In this document: positions 48,991-58,800 of the stretch, in pieces
Position numbering within the stretch: the first letter of the stretch is position 1
How the letters are laid out: every line of letters begins with the position of its first letter
Source: Cycas panzhihuaensis
Taxonomy: Eukaryota > Cycadophyta
DNA: 64,000 nt
NCBI GenBank assembly: GCA_023213395.1
Contig: CM041465.1
Span: forward strand, 165,795,741-165,859,740
Direction of reading: 5' to 3'
Program-made: the position numbers and the translations under genes
Notes under the pieces: generated by a model
Seen by the model: only the letters and a program-made list of their open reading frames with translations
Database searches by the model: none
What the model was told of the DNA's origin: nothing

Positions 48991-50215
48991 CAAAGAATGG
49001 TATATGGTATATAGATTATGGATGTTCCACTCATATGTTTTACAATGTTGACTTATTTTCGAGGATTGAGGAAGATGACAGGAAGAGGAGACTAATCTTT
49101 AGAGATAATAATACTTAGGGTGTCTAAGGATATGGGGTGGGGACACTTTAAATAGATTAAGGTGAGAATAAAAATATTTATAATATGTTATTTGTTCTTG
49201 ATTTGGAGAAGAATTTATTATCTATGTAGTCTTTGATAATGGTGAATGTGAGATTAGAGATAAAGTGAGAAATTACATATTGGTTACCAAAGGTAAAATA
49301 ACAAAAGATGGATTGTTAAAGTTAGTCCTTCATCCTCAAATTTAGTTACTTAGTGCTTCAATTGATGATAAGAGTGTGTTATGGCATCATCGATATGGTC
49401 ACCTAAACTATGGTGGTATTATGAATCTAAGAAAGAAAAATTTGGTAAGAGGACTGTCTTTCATCAAAGGAAATAAAAATTTATGTAAAGGTTGTATTTA
49501 TGGGAAGCAACATTGAGATTCATTTCTAATTTCTAAGCACTAATTTAGGTATCCTCTCAAGCTAATATATACTAACTTGTGTGGACCAATGAAGATGCCA
49601 TCCATTAGTAATACCAGGTGTTTTATGATTTTGTTAAATGATTATACAAGAAATTTTTGGGTATACTTTATTAAGGAAAAAATATAGACCTTCTTGAGAT
49701 TTATTAAATTTAGAACTATGGCTAAGAGACAGAATGGTTGTAAGTTGAGAATCCTTCATTTAGATAATAAGAGAGAGTTTATTTTTAATGACTTCAAAGA
49801 GTTTTATAATAAATTAGGAATTAGAAGGCAATTATTAACACCTTATACTCAATAAAATTGTGTCATTGAGGGAAAGATAAGGACTATTGTAGAAATGGGT
49901 AGATGCATGCTTAGGGTTAAAAAATTACACGATGAATTATGGGTTGAAGTAATAAGTACTACTATGTATTTATTGAATATAAGTCCCACTAAGGCCTTCA
50001 TAAACTTAACTCCTAAAGAGGTTTGGACTGGGTACAAGCTTGATGTCAGTAATTTGAAAGTCTTTAGTTGTGTAGCATATGCTCATGTTCCTACTGAAAG
50101 AAGAATGAAACTAGAGAGTAAAAGTATGAAATCTATTTTCATAGGCTACTCTAGTGAATAGAAAGTTTATCATTTATTTGACCCACTTGCAAGAAAGTTC
50201 TTTGTAAGTAGTGGA
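48991..50215 (+). pseudogene. copia pre-integrase and integrase, 3' truncated
   Basis: The pre-integrase block SVLWHHRYGHLNYGGIMNLR and LVRGLSFIKGNKNLCKGCIY (49.37-49.5 kb) is followed by YPLKLIYTNLCGPM, ILLNDYTRNFWVYF, KLRILHLDNKREFI and MGRCMLRVKKLHDELWVEV with STTMYLLNISPTKAFIN and VFSCVAYAHVPTERR (to 50.16 kb). The catalytic region has DNKRE in place of DNG.E. The copia frame ends near 50215, and RT and RNase H are missing; unrelated sequence begins there. Confidence 0.85.
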
Positions 50216-51278
50216 GTCACATCTATGGGATGGTCACTACACTTAGTAGGGGTTAATGTGGTCAACGACCAATACTGGAATGTGAATAGGATCCTACAAG
50301 CAGAAGAGAACACCACACAAGGCATCCGTGTGCCAGACCACGAGTTCGAGACCCACGAATGGTGCCTAACTTCCTTAGAGTAGATTTCACTTTTGGTTTT
50401 GAGGGGCGAGATACACGTAGGAGTATCTCGGGTAACCCCAAAGGATGAGGTCCTCCCACCTTGGATGGCCAAAAGGGAGGAGGAGGCCTAGAAAAGTAGA
50501 TGGACCTGGTAGGAAAGATGTATGAAACAGGTATGACGTATAGACAAATAGAATAGGAGTGCAATATAGTGACAAGAACCTTTCCTATGTCTACTAACTC
50601 AGGGTAGACCTAAAGCAGGTAGGAGTGATGGCGAAGATGGGCCGTGTGTGAGGAAGTGTAAGTGATGCTGTGTGTGTATGCTTTCAGAAAGTAAAGAAAA
50701 TACAAACAACACTCCCTCTCTCTCATTTCCTTTTATTAATAAAAGTTTTAAGGAAAGAAATGTTTCACATGTAGTCAAACATGCATGCTAAAGTGAATAT
50801 GCAACTAAGGGAATGTTTGTGCTTCAGGTGAGAAAAATGGGTGGCACGATTCCTATAAAGTGCTCTTTCCTAAGAAAGCATTCATGTAATATGTAAATGC
50901 AAGATGAGTGTACACAAATCGCTATTACCCTTTCTCTTTTGGTGTAGTTTATCATGCAAACGTTTATGCTGAACAAAAAACAAGAAAAGGAAGAGCTAAG
51001 TGAGAAGGTATGGTGCGTACCCAGAAGGTCGTGCAGTTAGAAGAGGGCCTTCACCTGGGAGTCATGTTTATCTTCTCATCCTCGCTCAATACATGGCTGT
51101 TGTTGTGGTGAAGGTGGAGTGGGGGCTTCCTTACCTTCCCCGTGTAAAGAGAAATGAAATGGAAAGAGCAAATGATTGTGCAAGAAAGCACGAAACTAGA
51201 GAAGACGATAAAGGAAATGAAGAAGGTAAAGGTCTACCCGGATCAGAGTACTTCCTTCCCCTTGAAAATACTACCATA
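50216..51278 (-). other. probable outer part of the Tat-like LTR, no gene
   Basis: Non-coding. It contains a tRNA B-box-like GTTCGAGAC near 50343, an inverted repeat CGAGATAC/GTATCTCG (50407-50430), and an A/G-rich stretch (AACAAAAAACAAGAAAAGGA near 50975) that resembles the one near 10.84 kb in the first Tat-like copy. The short open frames here have no known relatives. Confidence 0.45.
51274..51278. repeat. target site duplication of element B, left
   Basis: CCATA immediately before the left TG end. The same five bases follow the right CA end at 54999-55003. A perfect 5-bp duplication proves insertion by an LTR-element integrase. Confidence 0.93.
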
Positions 51279-51558
51279 TGTTAGGATTAGTAATGTAACA
51301 AGCATATCAAACCCTAATGGTGAGCAACAAAAAGATGAAGTATGTAAAAAATAGACACCATGTTGGAGAATTGGCCAAAACTTAATTATGAACAAATAAG
51401 AGTACATACTTATAGTATAACCTCACCACTAGAGAGAGAACCCCATTGGACTACTTAGAGGTGGCACACATATCAAGGTGACCCACAACTCTAATATAGA
51501 ATACAAAATATAGAGAGAGTTTATATAGGGCTAATGGAATTGAGTATTACACCCAACA
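51279..51558 (-). repeat. element B 3' LTR
   Basis: 280 bp, TGTTAGGATTAG to ACACCCAACA on the plus strand. Same length as its partner and as the 3' LTR of element A. Confidence 0.95.
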
Positions 51559-51614
51559 TTCCCCCCTGTAATAGTCAATTACATAAATGTCGTCACTTCA
51601 ATGATAAGCTCAAG

Positions 51615-52130
51615 TCTCCAAAAGGCTGTTGGATCATAACCGCTGCTGCACTGAATAAGAAAGCTGCTGAAGTCCATATGAAGTAGAGTCCATCTACTAG
51701 AATGCATGGGTTATCAGCCGCTGCAACCACCAATTAGGTAGGAACTCCTTTTGTATACATGGATCAATCAGGAGCTAGCAAGAGTAGCTGTATAAGGTCC
51801 TACCCCTTGCTTATATGGGAGTGCAAGCAGGAAAAAATATATATAAGAAACACATGGAACATGGCACATGGCAGGAGTCTCCAAAATCCTGCTAGATCAT
51901 AAACATCGCCTTTGAATAAGAAAGTCCGATGTCCATATGAAGTGGAGTCCATCTACCGGAATGCATGGGTTATCAGCCGTTGCAATCGCCAGTTGGGTAG
52001 GAACTCCCTTTGTATACGTGGAGCAATTATGAGCTGGCAAGAGTAGCTATATAATGTCCCACCCCTTGCTCATATGGGAGTGCAAGTAGGAAAATATATA
52101 TATATATAAAGCACATGGCAAATAGCACAT
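51615..52130 (-). repeat. tandem repeat, two units of about 260 bp, in element B
   Basis: Counterpart of the three-unit array in element A. Landmarks TCCATATGAAGT.GAGTCCAT, AATGCATGGGTTATCAGCCG and GGGAGTGCAAG.AGGAAAA occur twice, about 260 bp apart. Confidence 0.85.
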
Positions 52131-52842
52131 GGCAGGCAAGAGTAGCTTCTAAAAGTGTGTCCTACCTCTTGCTCAATAGGACTAGCACTTCTTCGACATC
52201 TAATGGCTAGAAATACAATGGCACTATGGCCTCAAACATGCCACATGGGCTAAAAAGATGCCTCATTGGGCTAACAACTTGCCACCATGGGCAAAAATAA
52301 CCAGCATTAGAAATTTTTACATGAAAAAATAATATGTGACTTGTGTAGCACATGTGGCTCTCTCTCATAAATAAAGTACAATATGATCATAATAGGTTCT
52401 TCAAGATCTAAAAAGAAGTCCATAATATATGTCATCCCCCCCATTCAGAGTACATTACATTAAGAAGCCTTGAAAATGTAATATGTCCCTGAAGAAACTG
52501 AAAAAAAATGAAGACAAATAGAAACTTATAACTTTGAACTTAAAAATATCCATGAAAATAGCTCCAAAATATGTCAAATAACCTGTCAAATGAACGGTCT
52601 CTCTGTTACGGATCCAACGCAATAGATGGAACTGAAATCGGACCTCCCAATCTCAAGATACAGTAAAAAAGGTGACAGGTACTCCTTAGTAATGCTGAAA
52701 TTTGATGAAATAAAGATTAACCCCCTTTATGAGCTGGCAGCTAGTCATATAAGCCCACCATGTGACCAGGGCTAAAGTGATGAGGGGTTGGACGGATCTG
52801 AAATGATTATCCAATTTGATTAAATTTATTTTTCAAATTGAA

Positions 52843-52861
52843 AATATATATATATATATAT
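52843..52861. repeat. (TA)n microsatellite
   Basis: Nine TA units in the shared 3' half of element B; element A lacks them at the matching place. Confidence 0.9.
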
Positions 52862-53049
52862 GAACCCTTTTATAATGAAATCACGTCCGCCCAAAAATAA
52901 AAATCAAATAAAAGATAATTAACCCTAAGTAGGGTTTGTTCATCGTCTTGCAAAAAATGTCGCCACCATTGTTGTGCAGGTCTGTTAGAGGGCTGACTGC
53001 CATGGATGAGTTTGTTGCAAGTCGCCATTACGAGGCCTACCGACGGAGA

Positions 53050-53690
53050 AGAAAGGTCGCCGTGGAGAAGAAAGGTCATCGTGCCACTGCCATAACTGTT
53101 TGTAGGTTTACGAGTTTGAAGAAGGGTCACTGCCAATTCCATTTCGTGGACTCCCCATGAGTTTGGGATGTGCTTGGCCTGCGGTTCCTTAGATGAAACC
53201 ATCACGGTTCTTAGCAGCTGTGAGGATGGATCTATAGAATTTGTGTAAAACAAGTGAAGCACTTGTTATTGTTGGAGGAAAGTTCAGTGCCAAAGATATC
53301 TCCTTCCATTTCCTTTCTTTAATGACCATTTGTAGACCACCACGAGCAGTTGCTTCCCTATACAAAAGATGGAGATCCAAATCCCTGCCTCCAATTTTCA
53401 GGATTGTCAATTTGGTCCCCAGAGCCACATGGAAGTTGGTGAGCATCTTGAGAAACAAATCCATGTCTACAACAACTTGATTGTGAGTTGTAAGAAGGGG
53501 GTGGATAGACCTGGTGGGTACCAATAGAATGTAAAGCCTGCATTTGGTTATTGGCAGTATAGACAATGAGAATTAGTTGGGGTGCACCATTGTCATGCAT
53601 TGCTGTAGGTCGTGGGTCCCTTAAAGGGATAACTTTCTTTGGCCCGTAGGGAGTTTTAAGGAATCTTCTCCAATACAAATGCAAGAATTG
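53050..53690 (-). pseudogene. captured fragment of an ARID-HMG DNA-binding protein (ARID domain)
   Basis: The minus frame reads VDMDLFLKMLTNFHVALGTK, LTILKIGGRDLDLHLLYREA, TARGGLQMVIKERKWKEISL and ALNFPPTITSASLVL followed by HKFY. This is the ARID fold as found in plant ARID-HMG proteins (HMGB9/10/15 type: FHS.LGTK...IGG+.LDLH.L+.EVT.RGG...VI.+R+WKE+...FNFP.T.T.AS+VLRKYY). A lead-in HQVYPPPSYNS lies one frame away, so a shift sits just before the domain. No HMG box is seen; the match ends after the ARID, at about 53.24 kb. The copy is continuous, which fits an mRNA source or a single exon. The domain binds AT-rich DNA in the parent protein. Confidence 0.85.
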
Positions 53691-53699
53691 TGTGCTGAT

Positions 53700-53990
53700 G
53701 TCCTCCTTGCGCTAAATGTCCTTGACGAACTATTTCTGCAAAACCCTCAAATGAAGTGTAAGTGTACTTCCATGGTGAGAACATCTCTTCAACTTTCCGC
53801 AAGTGAGGGCTGTGCATTTCTAGAGATTGGGTCAACAATCAATGGGTTGATGAGAGTAGATCTAGCAGCAGCACTAGCTTCCTTTGATAGTAAACAGGTT
53901 TCTAACATAGGGTGTTTGCATTCCTCTACATTAAGTAATGATTGTTCTGCACATCTAGCATATTCTTCTCTTCCATAACACTGACGTGGA
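53700..53990 (-). pseudogene. second coding-like cargo piece in element B, unrecognised
   Basis: Upstream of the ARID piece on the same strand, a 70-codon frame opens MTYPPRQCYGREEYARCAEQ, continues SLLNVEECKHPMLETCLLSK and EASAAARSTLINPLIVDPIS and stops after SLAES. A neighbouring frame continues with EEMFSPWKYTYTSFEGFAEI. Amino-acid composition and balanced codon use look like real protein, but I cannot name the family. It may be the N-terminus of the same source gene or a separate capture. Confidence 0.45.
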
Positions 53991-54120
53991 GGATATGTCA
54001 TAATACTGTATAGAAGATATACTTTCTCTCCTCAGGCAAATGAAGCTCAAAAGTAAGAGGCCATTAACAACCACCAAAGTCCAACTCAAACACCACTAAT
54101 CATGGCAGCTTTCTTTTTCA

Positions 54121-54137
54121 TTTTTTTTTTTTTTTTT
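54121..54137 (-). repeat. poly(A) tract at cargo junction of element B
   Basis: 17 T on the plus strand, A on the element strand. It marks the same junction as 41140-41168 in element A: conserved sequence before it, cargo after it. Confidence 0.88.
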
Positions 54138-54706
54138 AAATACATAAGAATATAGGCCAGATTTGAAGGCCTTGAATACAAAATTTTTGAACATAAGAAA
54201 AGTACATATCAACAAAAATATGTGTATAACCTATAAATCTGTAAATCGTTTGAAAATGGAGTCTCTTCTAGCTTCCAGATAGTGAGAAGCACTCTCTCAA
54301 TTCTTTGATATGATTCTTGCAAGACTGTCCACTGACATGCGAAGGAAACAATTAAACAGGAATTGAATCTGCATAAAGAATTTGGTGAACTTTTACCTGC
54401 ATGCAAATTTATTGTGGTACCACATGTGGAGAAAATGTCCACTTGAGCAGCATCAACAGGCTTCAAACAGTTACAAAATTTCAAAATGGGCTTGAAAATA
54501 GCCTCTCATCAACACCAAAATAGCCCTTCAAAACTTGATAATAGTCCCATAACAAAATATGCATCAGATATAACTTGAAATGATCTTCAACTTGACAAAG
54601 TCATGAAACAGGCACATCAAAAAAATTCACAAGGCTTGAAAGCTCAAAAAACAAGAATAACATGTACTAGGATTTGCAAGAAATACCTCCAAGGATTAAA
54701 CCTTAG

Positions 54707-54718
54707 GCTCTGATACCA
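54707..54718 (-). other. primer-binding site of element B
   Basis: GCTCTGATACCA on plus, that is TGGTATCAGAGC on the element strand, perfect for initiator-Met tRNA and touching the LTR at 54719. Confidence 0.93.
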
Positions 54719-54998
54719 TGTTAGGATTAGTAATGTAACAAGCATATCAAACCCTAATGGTGAGCAACAAAAAGATGAAGTATGTACAAAATAGACACCA
54801 TGTTGGAGAATTGGCCAAAACTCAATTATGAACAAATAAGAGTATATACTTATAGTACAACCTCACCACTAGAGAGAGAACCCCATTCGAGTACTTAGAG
54901 GTGGCACATATATCAAGGTGGCCCACAACTCTAATATAGAATACAAAAGATAGAGAGTGTTTACATAGGGCTAATGGAATTGAGTATTACACCCAACA
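54719..54998 (-). repeat. element B 5' LTR
   Basis: 280 bp, TGTTAGGATTAG to ACACCCAACA on the plus strand. It is followed by the second CCATA at 54999-55003. Confidence 0.95.
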
Positions 54999-56143
54999 CC
55001 ATATAACTTGCACTCACAAAGACCTTTGCCTCATTAGAGGGCTACCAAGAACTAGAACAAATATGCATATAATGATATAATGACAAATTGCTGAAATATA
55101 ATATGTTACGTTAGTTAATTCTCCACAAAAGATAACTCTGTAATATCTCCACAAGAAAGCACTGAAACCTTCCAAGCAAGAAGGAGGTTAGCCTCAGAAT
55201 GGCTAACCCTCTAGTCTATGTACCTCCACGCTATCCCAAAGTGTAAAGAGCAATAAATAGGATAGCCTATGGGTGAAATAATGGGAAGAGGATGGCTGTT
55301 GTAAAGTTTGTGGGTAGTTGTCGGTGTTGCGAACGTGCTATAGGTAATAAGTTGCAACGTAGGCAGTACGACGGCTAGGGATAAGTGCTGGGCACTATGT
55401 AGGGTTGAAAGAAAGGCCCAAAATGAGGCATGCAAGCCTGAGTCTAGCACAACAAGTGCTACACATGCTGAAACTCAACACAAGCCCAATCCCAAAGGTC
55501 TTTAGGGCGTACCAAGAAAGGCACGGGTGAGGGAGAGGAAGGAGGAGTAGGGTTTGCCCTTGTAGAGTAGGCCTAGTGGGTACGAATCCCACCTTACTCC
55601 CTCTACTCACACCTTATGGTTCCTCTCCCATAGCCTTCTTAGAGATATCCAAGGGAGGACAAGGGATACTGAGGTTACAGGCAAGAATAAATGCAAGAAT
55701 TGCACTTCCATATAGTAGAACACTAAGACATGAAGTGTTTACTAGAAGAACTTGCTTGTGTAAGCTAAACTTAAAGAAAAGGATGATCAATGAAGAAGGG
55801 TACTTACTGGGCTGAGATAAGAGTAGGTCTGCCCCTGTGGACAATAAAGAATAGTAGGTTGGAGGAGCTTATAAGGTGTTTTCGAGTTGCAGAAGGGGAG
55901 AGATCACTGGAGACTGAAGGGTGCACGTGGAGGCCACTCCTGTGCATAAATCATTGCTTGGAGATGTTGATGGAGAGGCTTGTTGTCATGAAATAGTGGT
56001 GCAATAGGCAAATTCTAGGCTAGTATGCCAAAAACGTAGGTATGCCATGTATTCTGTAGAGTAACCCTCTAAGAACTAAGAGAAGAGAAGAAGAGAAGTA
56101 TTGTTAGAGAGCCAAGAGGACGGAAAATGAGTATGTTTTTGGG

Positions 56144-56152
56144 ATATATACC
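56144..56152 (-). promoter_or_regulatory. candidate LTR TATA box
   Basis: GGTATATATCCC on the minus strand, followed by a TTCTCTTCTTCTC pyrimidine stretch typical of a plant transcription start. The position relative to the LTR entry matches the other two copies. Confidence 0.55.
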
Positions 56153-56278
56153 TATCCTAACCCTAATCGAGTGATTAGGGTTCGGGTAAGGCTAATTTGG
56201 TGACTTATCCAAGTGGAGGTTCCACAAAAAATGCGAGAATTACCATGGCAGATTTAGAAAATAGTAAGAAATAGTCGC

Positions 56279-56323
56279 ACCACGGTAAACTTCGTGGTAC
56301 TACGACAAACTTCGCAGTACCAC
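56279..56323. repeat. overlapping hairpins in LTR
   Basis: ACCACG (56279-56284) can pair with CGTGGT (56293-56298), and the overlapping GTGGTACT (56294-56301) can pair with AGTACCAC (56316-56323). AAACTTCG occurs twice, at 56287 and 56307. The two stems share bases, so only one can form at a time. Confidence 0.75.
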
Positions 56324-57139
56324 TAAGTTTATAACAGTGCGAAATCAGGGTGCAGTAATAGAAAAAATAAGGGTCCTGGGAACAGTCGGAAGAAGTGAGT
56401 TGACTAAACTTGGTAGGATATCATGAGAAAATAGTCCTAGGAATGCTAGAAATAGGTGAACGTGGCTACCACTCCTAAGGAAACTAGGGGTCATGTTAGC
56501 TAACCGAGGTGCGAGCAGATCATACTGAATGGTAGGGGCTTGAGGTGATGTAGAGATAACGTGGAAGGTTGTGGAGTGCCATGAGGGTACATGACTCGCT
56601 GAGGAGTATATAACGTGAAGGGTCATCATAGGCTAGAGACATACGAGGTGCTCAAGCGAGATGTATAACCAATCGTAAAATAAGCTAATCAAACCATGCA
56701 ACCTAAATAATGCTCTAATCCACATCTCTGAAGTGGTCAAGATAAGAGAGAAAACATACCTATGCTTACCTGAGTCGATCTGTCCATACCCATTCCCGAT
56801 AGCTGGGAAACATTGCCCCCTTGGCAGCAGAGCCTCGTCGCTCGGAAGCATTGTGCGATGGCGAATGCTGGCAACAAAAACTGTTAGTAGAACATATATA
56901 TATAATAATCATAATAGTGACAAGAACCAAGGGTGCCGGCGAGTGTCATGGTGGAACGCGTGGATATAAGGATGAGGGTTGAGACAACATAGAGGTTGCC
57001 TATGTATCACCCAGAGAATCAACCCAAAGTTATGACAGATGAGGGGGGTGCCCCCATCGTAAGAGTGTAAGGGATGTGCATGATGATCACAAAAGACAGA
57101 GTGAATGAACAAACCTGGAGGTCACCATAGTTTAACCTC

Positions 57140-57780
57140 ATTAGTGGTTGGCTTTCAAAGGTGCGAATGGATCATAAGATGAGGAGCAAGACGGCCAGAG
57201 ACTTGGGCGACAGTGCAACCAAGCAAGTCCCTCAAGGGTAGTCGTCAAGAAGGGGGAGGCGACGCTCAAGGATGAGGCAAACGAGGCTATCTGCCTCAGT
57301 GTTGAGGGCTTAAGGGATGTGTCGAATGCCAACAGACTGAAAATAAGCCAATAGGGACCTGGCGGTAGAAGCGAGGGCTCTCAAGCATGGGCATCACACC
57401 TGGTAGACCTGGGTGAGATGGGACACTACAACTTGGGACTCGCAAAGGAGAATAATGGGTTCGTGGTGAAAATGAAGCGCATCGGTGAGGGATTCAATAA
57501 CGGCCATGTACTTGGCTTCGTTATTGGTGGCCTCAGGGAGGAAGACTCCTAAACGTAAGAAATCGTATCTAGAAGGGTCGCCAAGAATCCACGCAGTGGC
57601 AAAGGGGCCAAGATTACCGCGGCTTCCGCCGTCGGTGAAGATGAAGAGGGTCATGGGTGAGAAAAGAAAATATCTCGATGGAAAGAAATGTAATAGAGTC
57701 GAGGGTGAAGAAAAAGGGGCTTGTATGGCTAGCAATGATGGTCGCAAAGGGTAGGAGGACCCAACAATGAGGCTACCCAA
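57140..57780 (-). pseudogene. stand-alone RNase H domain of the gypsy element
   Basis: MTLFIFTDGGSRGNLGPFAT, then WILGDPSRYDF, FLPEATNNEAKYMAVIESL, IILLCESQVVVSHL and, further on, YFQSVGIRHIP with LNTEADSLVCL. These are the type I RNase H blocks: D in TDGGSRGN, E in NNEAKY, D in the strand LCESQ (here Glu), and the final Asp in NTEAD. It lies after integrase and separate from the RNase H that follows RT, so the element has two. Extra RNase H domains are known in Tat-lineage elements. A stop after HIP and others near the end suggest decay. Confidence 0.78.
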
Positions 57781-57789
57781 GGGTGGAGT

Positions 57790-58800
57790 GGTTTATCCCA
57801 CCAACGGGAAAGAACAAGCGACGAAAAGGCCCCTCTAGGGTGCTAAAGGTTGCTTAAAGAAGCGAAAAGTGATCCCAAATAGAGGGAGCATTCCCTTTAG
57901 AGACCCCAGAGGTATGAATGGTCCGCAAAAATGAGTCCAGGATGGCGAAATGAGCCAAACAAGTATAAACTCAGGCATGCGCAGGAATAGCACGTAAAAC
58001 GAGACAAAAGGGCCCTGCCAGAAATGAGTCAGCGAGGCACCATAAATGCACCTGAAAGAATGAGAAAAATGAGGGCTATGGAGGTGAAAGAGGAAATAGG
58101 ACTAGAAGGCAATGATGACCAGGGATGAGAGATGGCCTCAAGGACTGTCTCAAAGGCAAAAACAGAGGAAGTGCCTGCCAGGACCCCTGCCTATATAAGG
58201 AAACTCGATGAAAACAGGATTCATTTTCACGGGCTCACAAACGAATTAGAGCCCTTTCCCTTACGCAGCAGAGCGCTACATGACTTTAGAGGCACGCAAG
58301 GGAGGATCTGACCATTGGATCGAGGTGAGGAGACAGCTAGTGAGACCGGGGTGATGAGATGGCGATTGTGAGGCTGGATCTAGTGAGTGGATTGCTCGTC
58401 CTCTAGTCCATCTCATCATTTGAAATTTGTTGCTTTTTGTGATTTTTTTAGAGTAGTTTTAGGCCTTCCAAAGGCAAAAAGTGATATCCCAAAGTCCAAA
58501 TTAGACCCAGAGAGAGACAGGACCACGGTATTAGGTAGCCCCGGTCCCGGTGACCCTGAGAGTGGGTCACCCGGGTAAAAATTTAGAAATCTTGGGCGGG
58601 AAACCCTCCCATTTTGAGGGGGTGACATTTGCACTATGGCAAAGATCATGGTGCCATGGAGCCCCGATCACCGCGGGACCTAGGCCAAACTCTGCAGTAC
58701 CGTAAAGTTTGGTGCGGTGCAAAGGAAGATCTGATGAAAAATGAAAAGATGGCCCTAAGGGCACCCAAATCTTAATCATATGAAGATGAGGGACAATCTA
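57790..58800. other. PMD gene upstream region, no coding sequence seen
   Basis: Non-coding. It includes a plus-strand TATA box (58193), a probable 5' UTR with donor-like GGTGAGTATAAG at 58812, and at 58690-58725 a GCAGTACCGTAAAGTTTGGTG segment like the LTR hairpin motif. On the minus strand it would be the spacer before RNase H. Confidence 0.5.
58193..58199 (+). promoter_or_regulatory. candidate TATA box of the antisense PMD gene
   Basis: CCTATATAAGGAAAC, a canonical plant TATA box in a GC-moderate context, about 670 bp upstream of the PMD start and on the same strand. It opposes the transcription of the gypsy element. Confidence 0.5.

Larger units (their letters stand above)
51279..54998 (-). 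mobile_element. non-autonomous LTR element B, complete, with captured host sequence
   Basis: Complete 3720-bp element on the minus strand: 280-bp LTRs (51279-51558 and 54719-54998) with TG/CA ends, a primer site GCTCTGATACCA (54707-54718) touching the 5' LTR, a purine tract (CCCCCCTGT, 51561-51569 on plus) next to the 3' LTR, and CCATA duplications on both sides. By eye the two LTRs differ at about 11 of 280 positions. No gag or pol. The internal 3.15 kb is shared with element A except for about 53050-54120, which carries an ARID-HMG piece and other cargo. Movement would need proteins supplied by another element. Confidence 0.95.
55004..57139 (-). other. Tat-like LTR region, no gene
   Basis: Relative of the LTR blocks at 11.9-11.0 kb (minus) and 25.9-27 kb (plus). 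Landmarks on the minus strand: CTCAGGTAAGCATAGGTATG near 56774, the frame MMTLHVIYSSASHVPSWHST near 56.6 kb, hairpins at 56279-56323, a TATA box near 56150, and a C/T-rich start region after it. Its place beyond pol and RNase H fits a 3' LTR. The 55.0-56.1 kb part is non-coding; short open frames there have no relatives. Confidence 0.55.

Noticed and set aside
50320-50365. Possible tRNA gene
   Set aside because: Only a B-box-like core is present. I cannot fold acceptor, D and anticodon arms around it.
53679-53978. 99-residue plus-strand open frame inside element B
   Set aside because: It is the reverse of the cargo frames on the minus strand, which read as protein-like sequence. Shadow frame.
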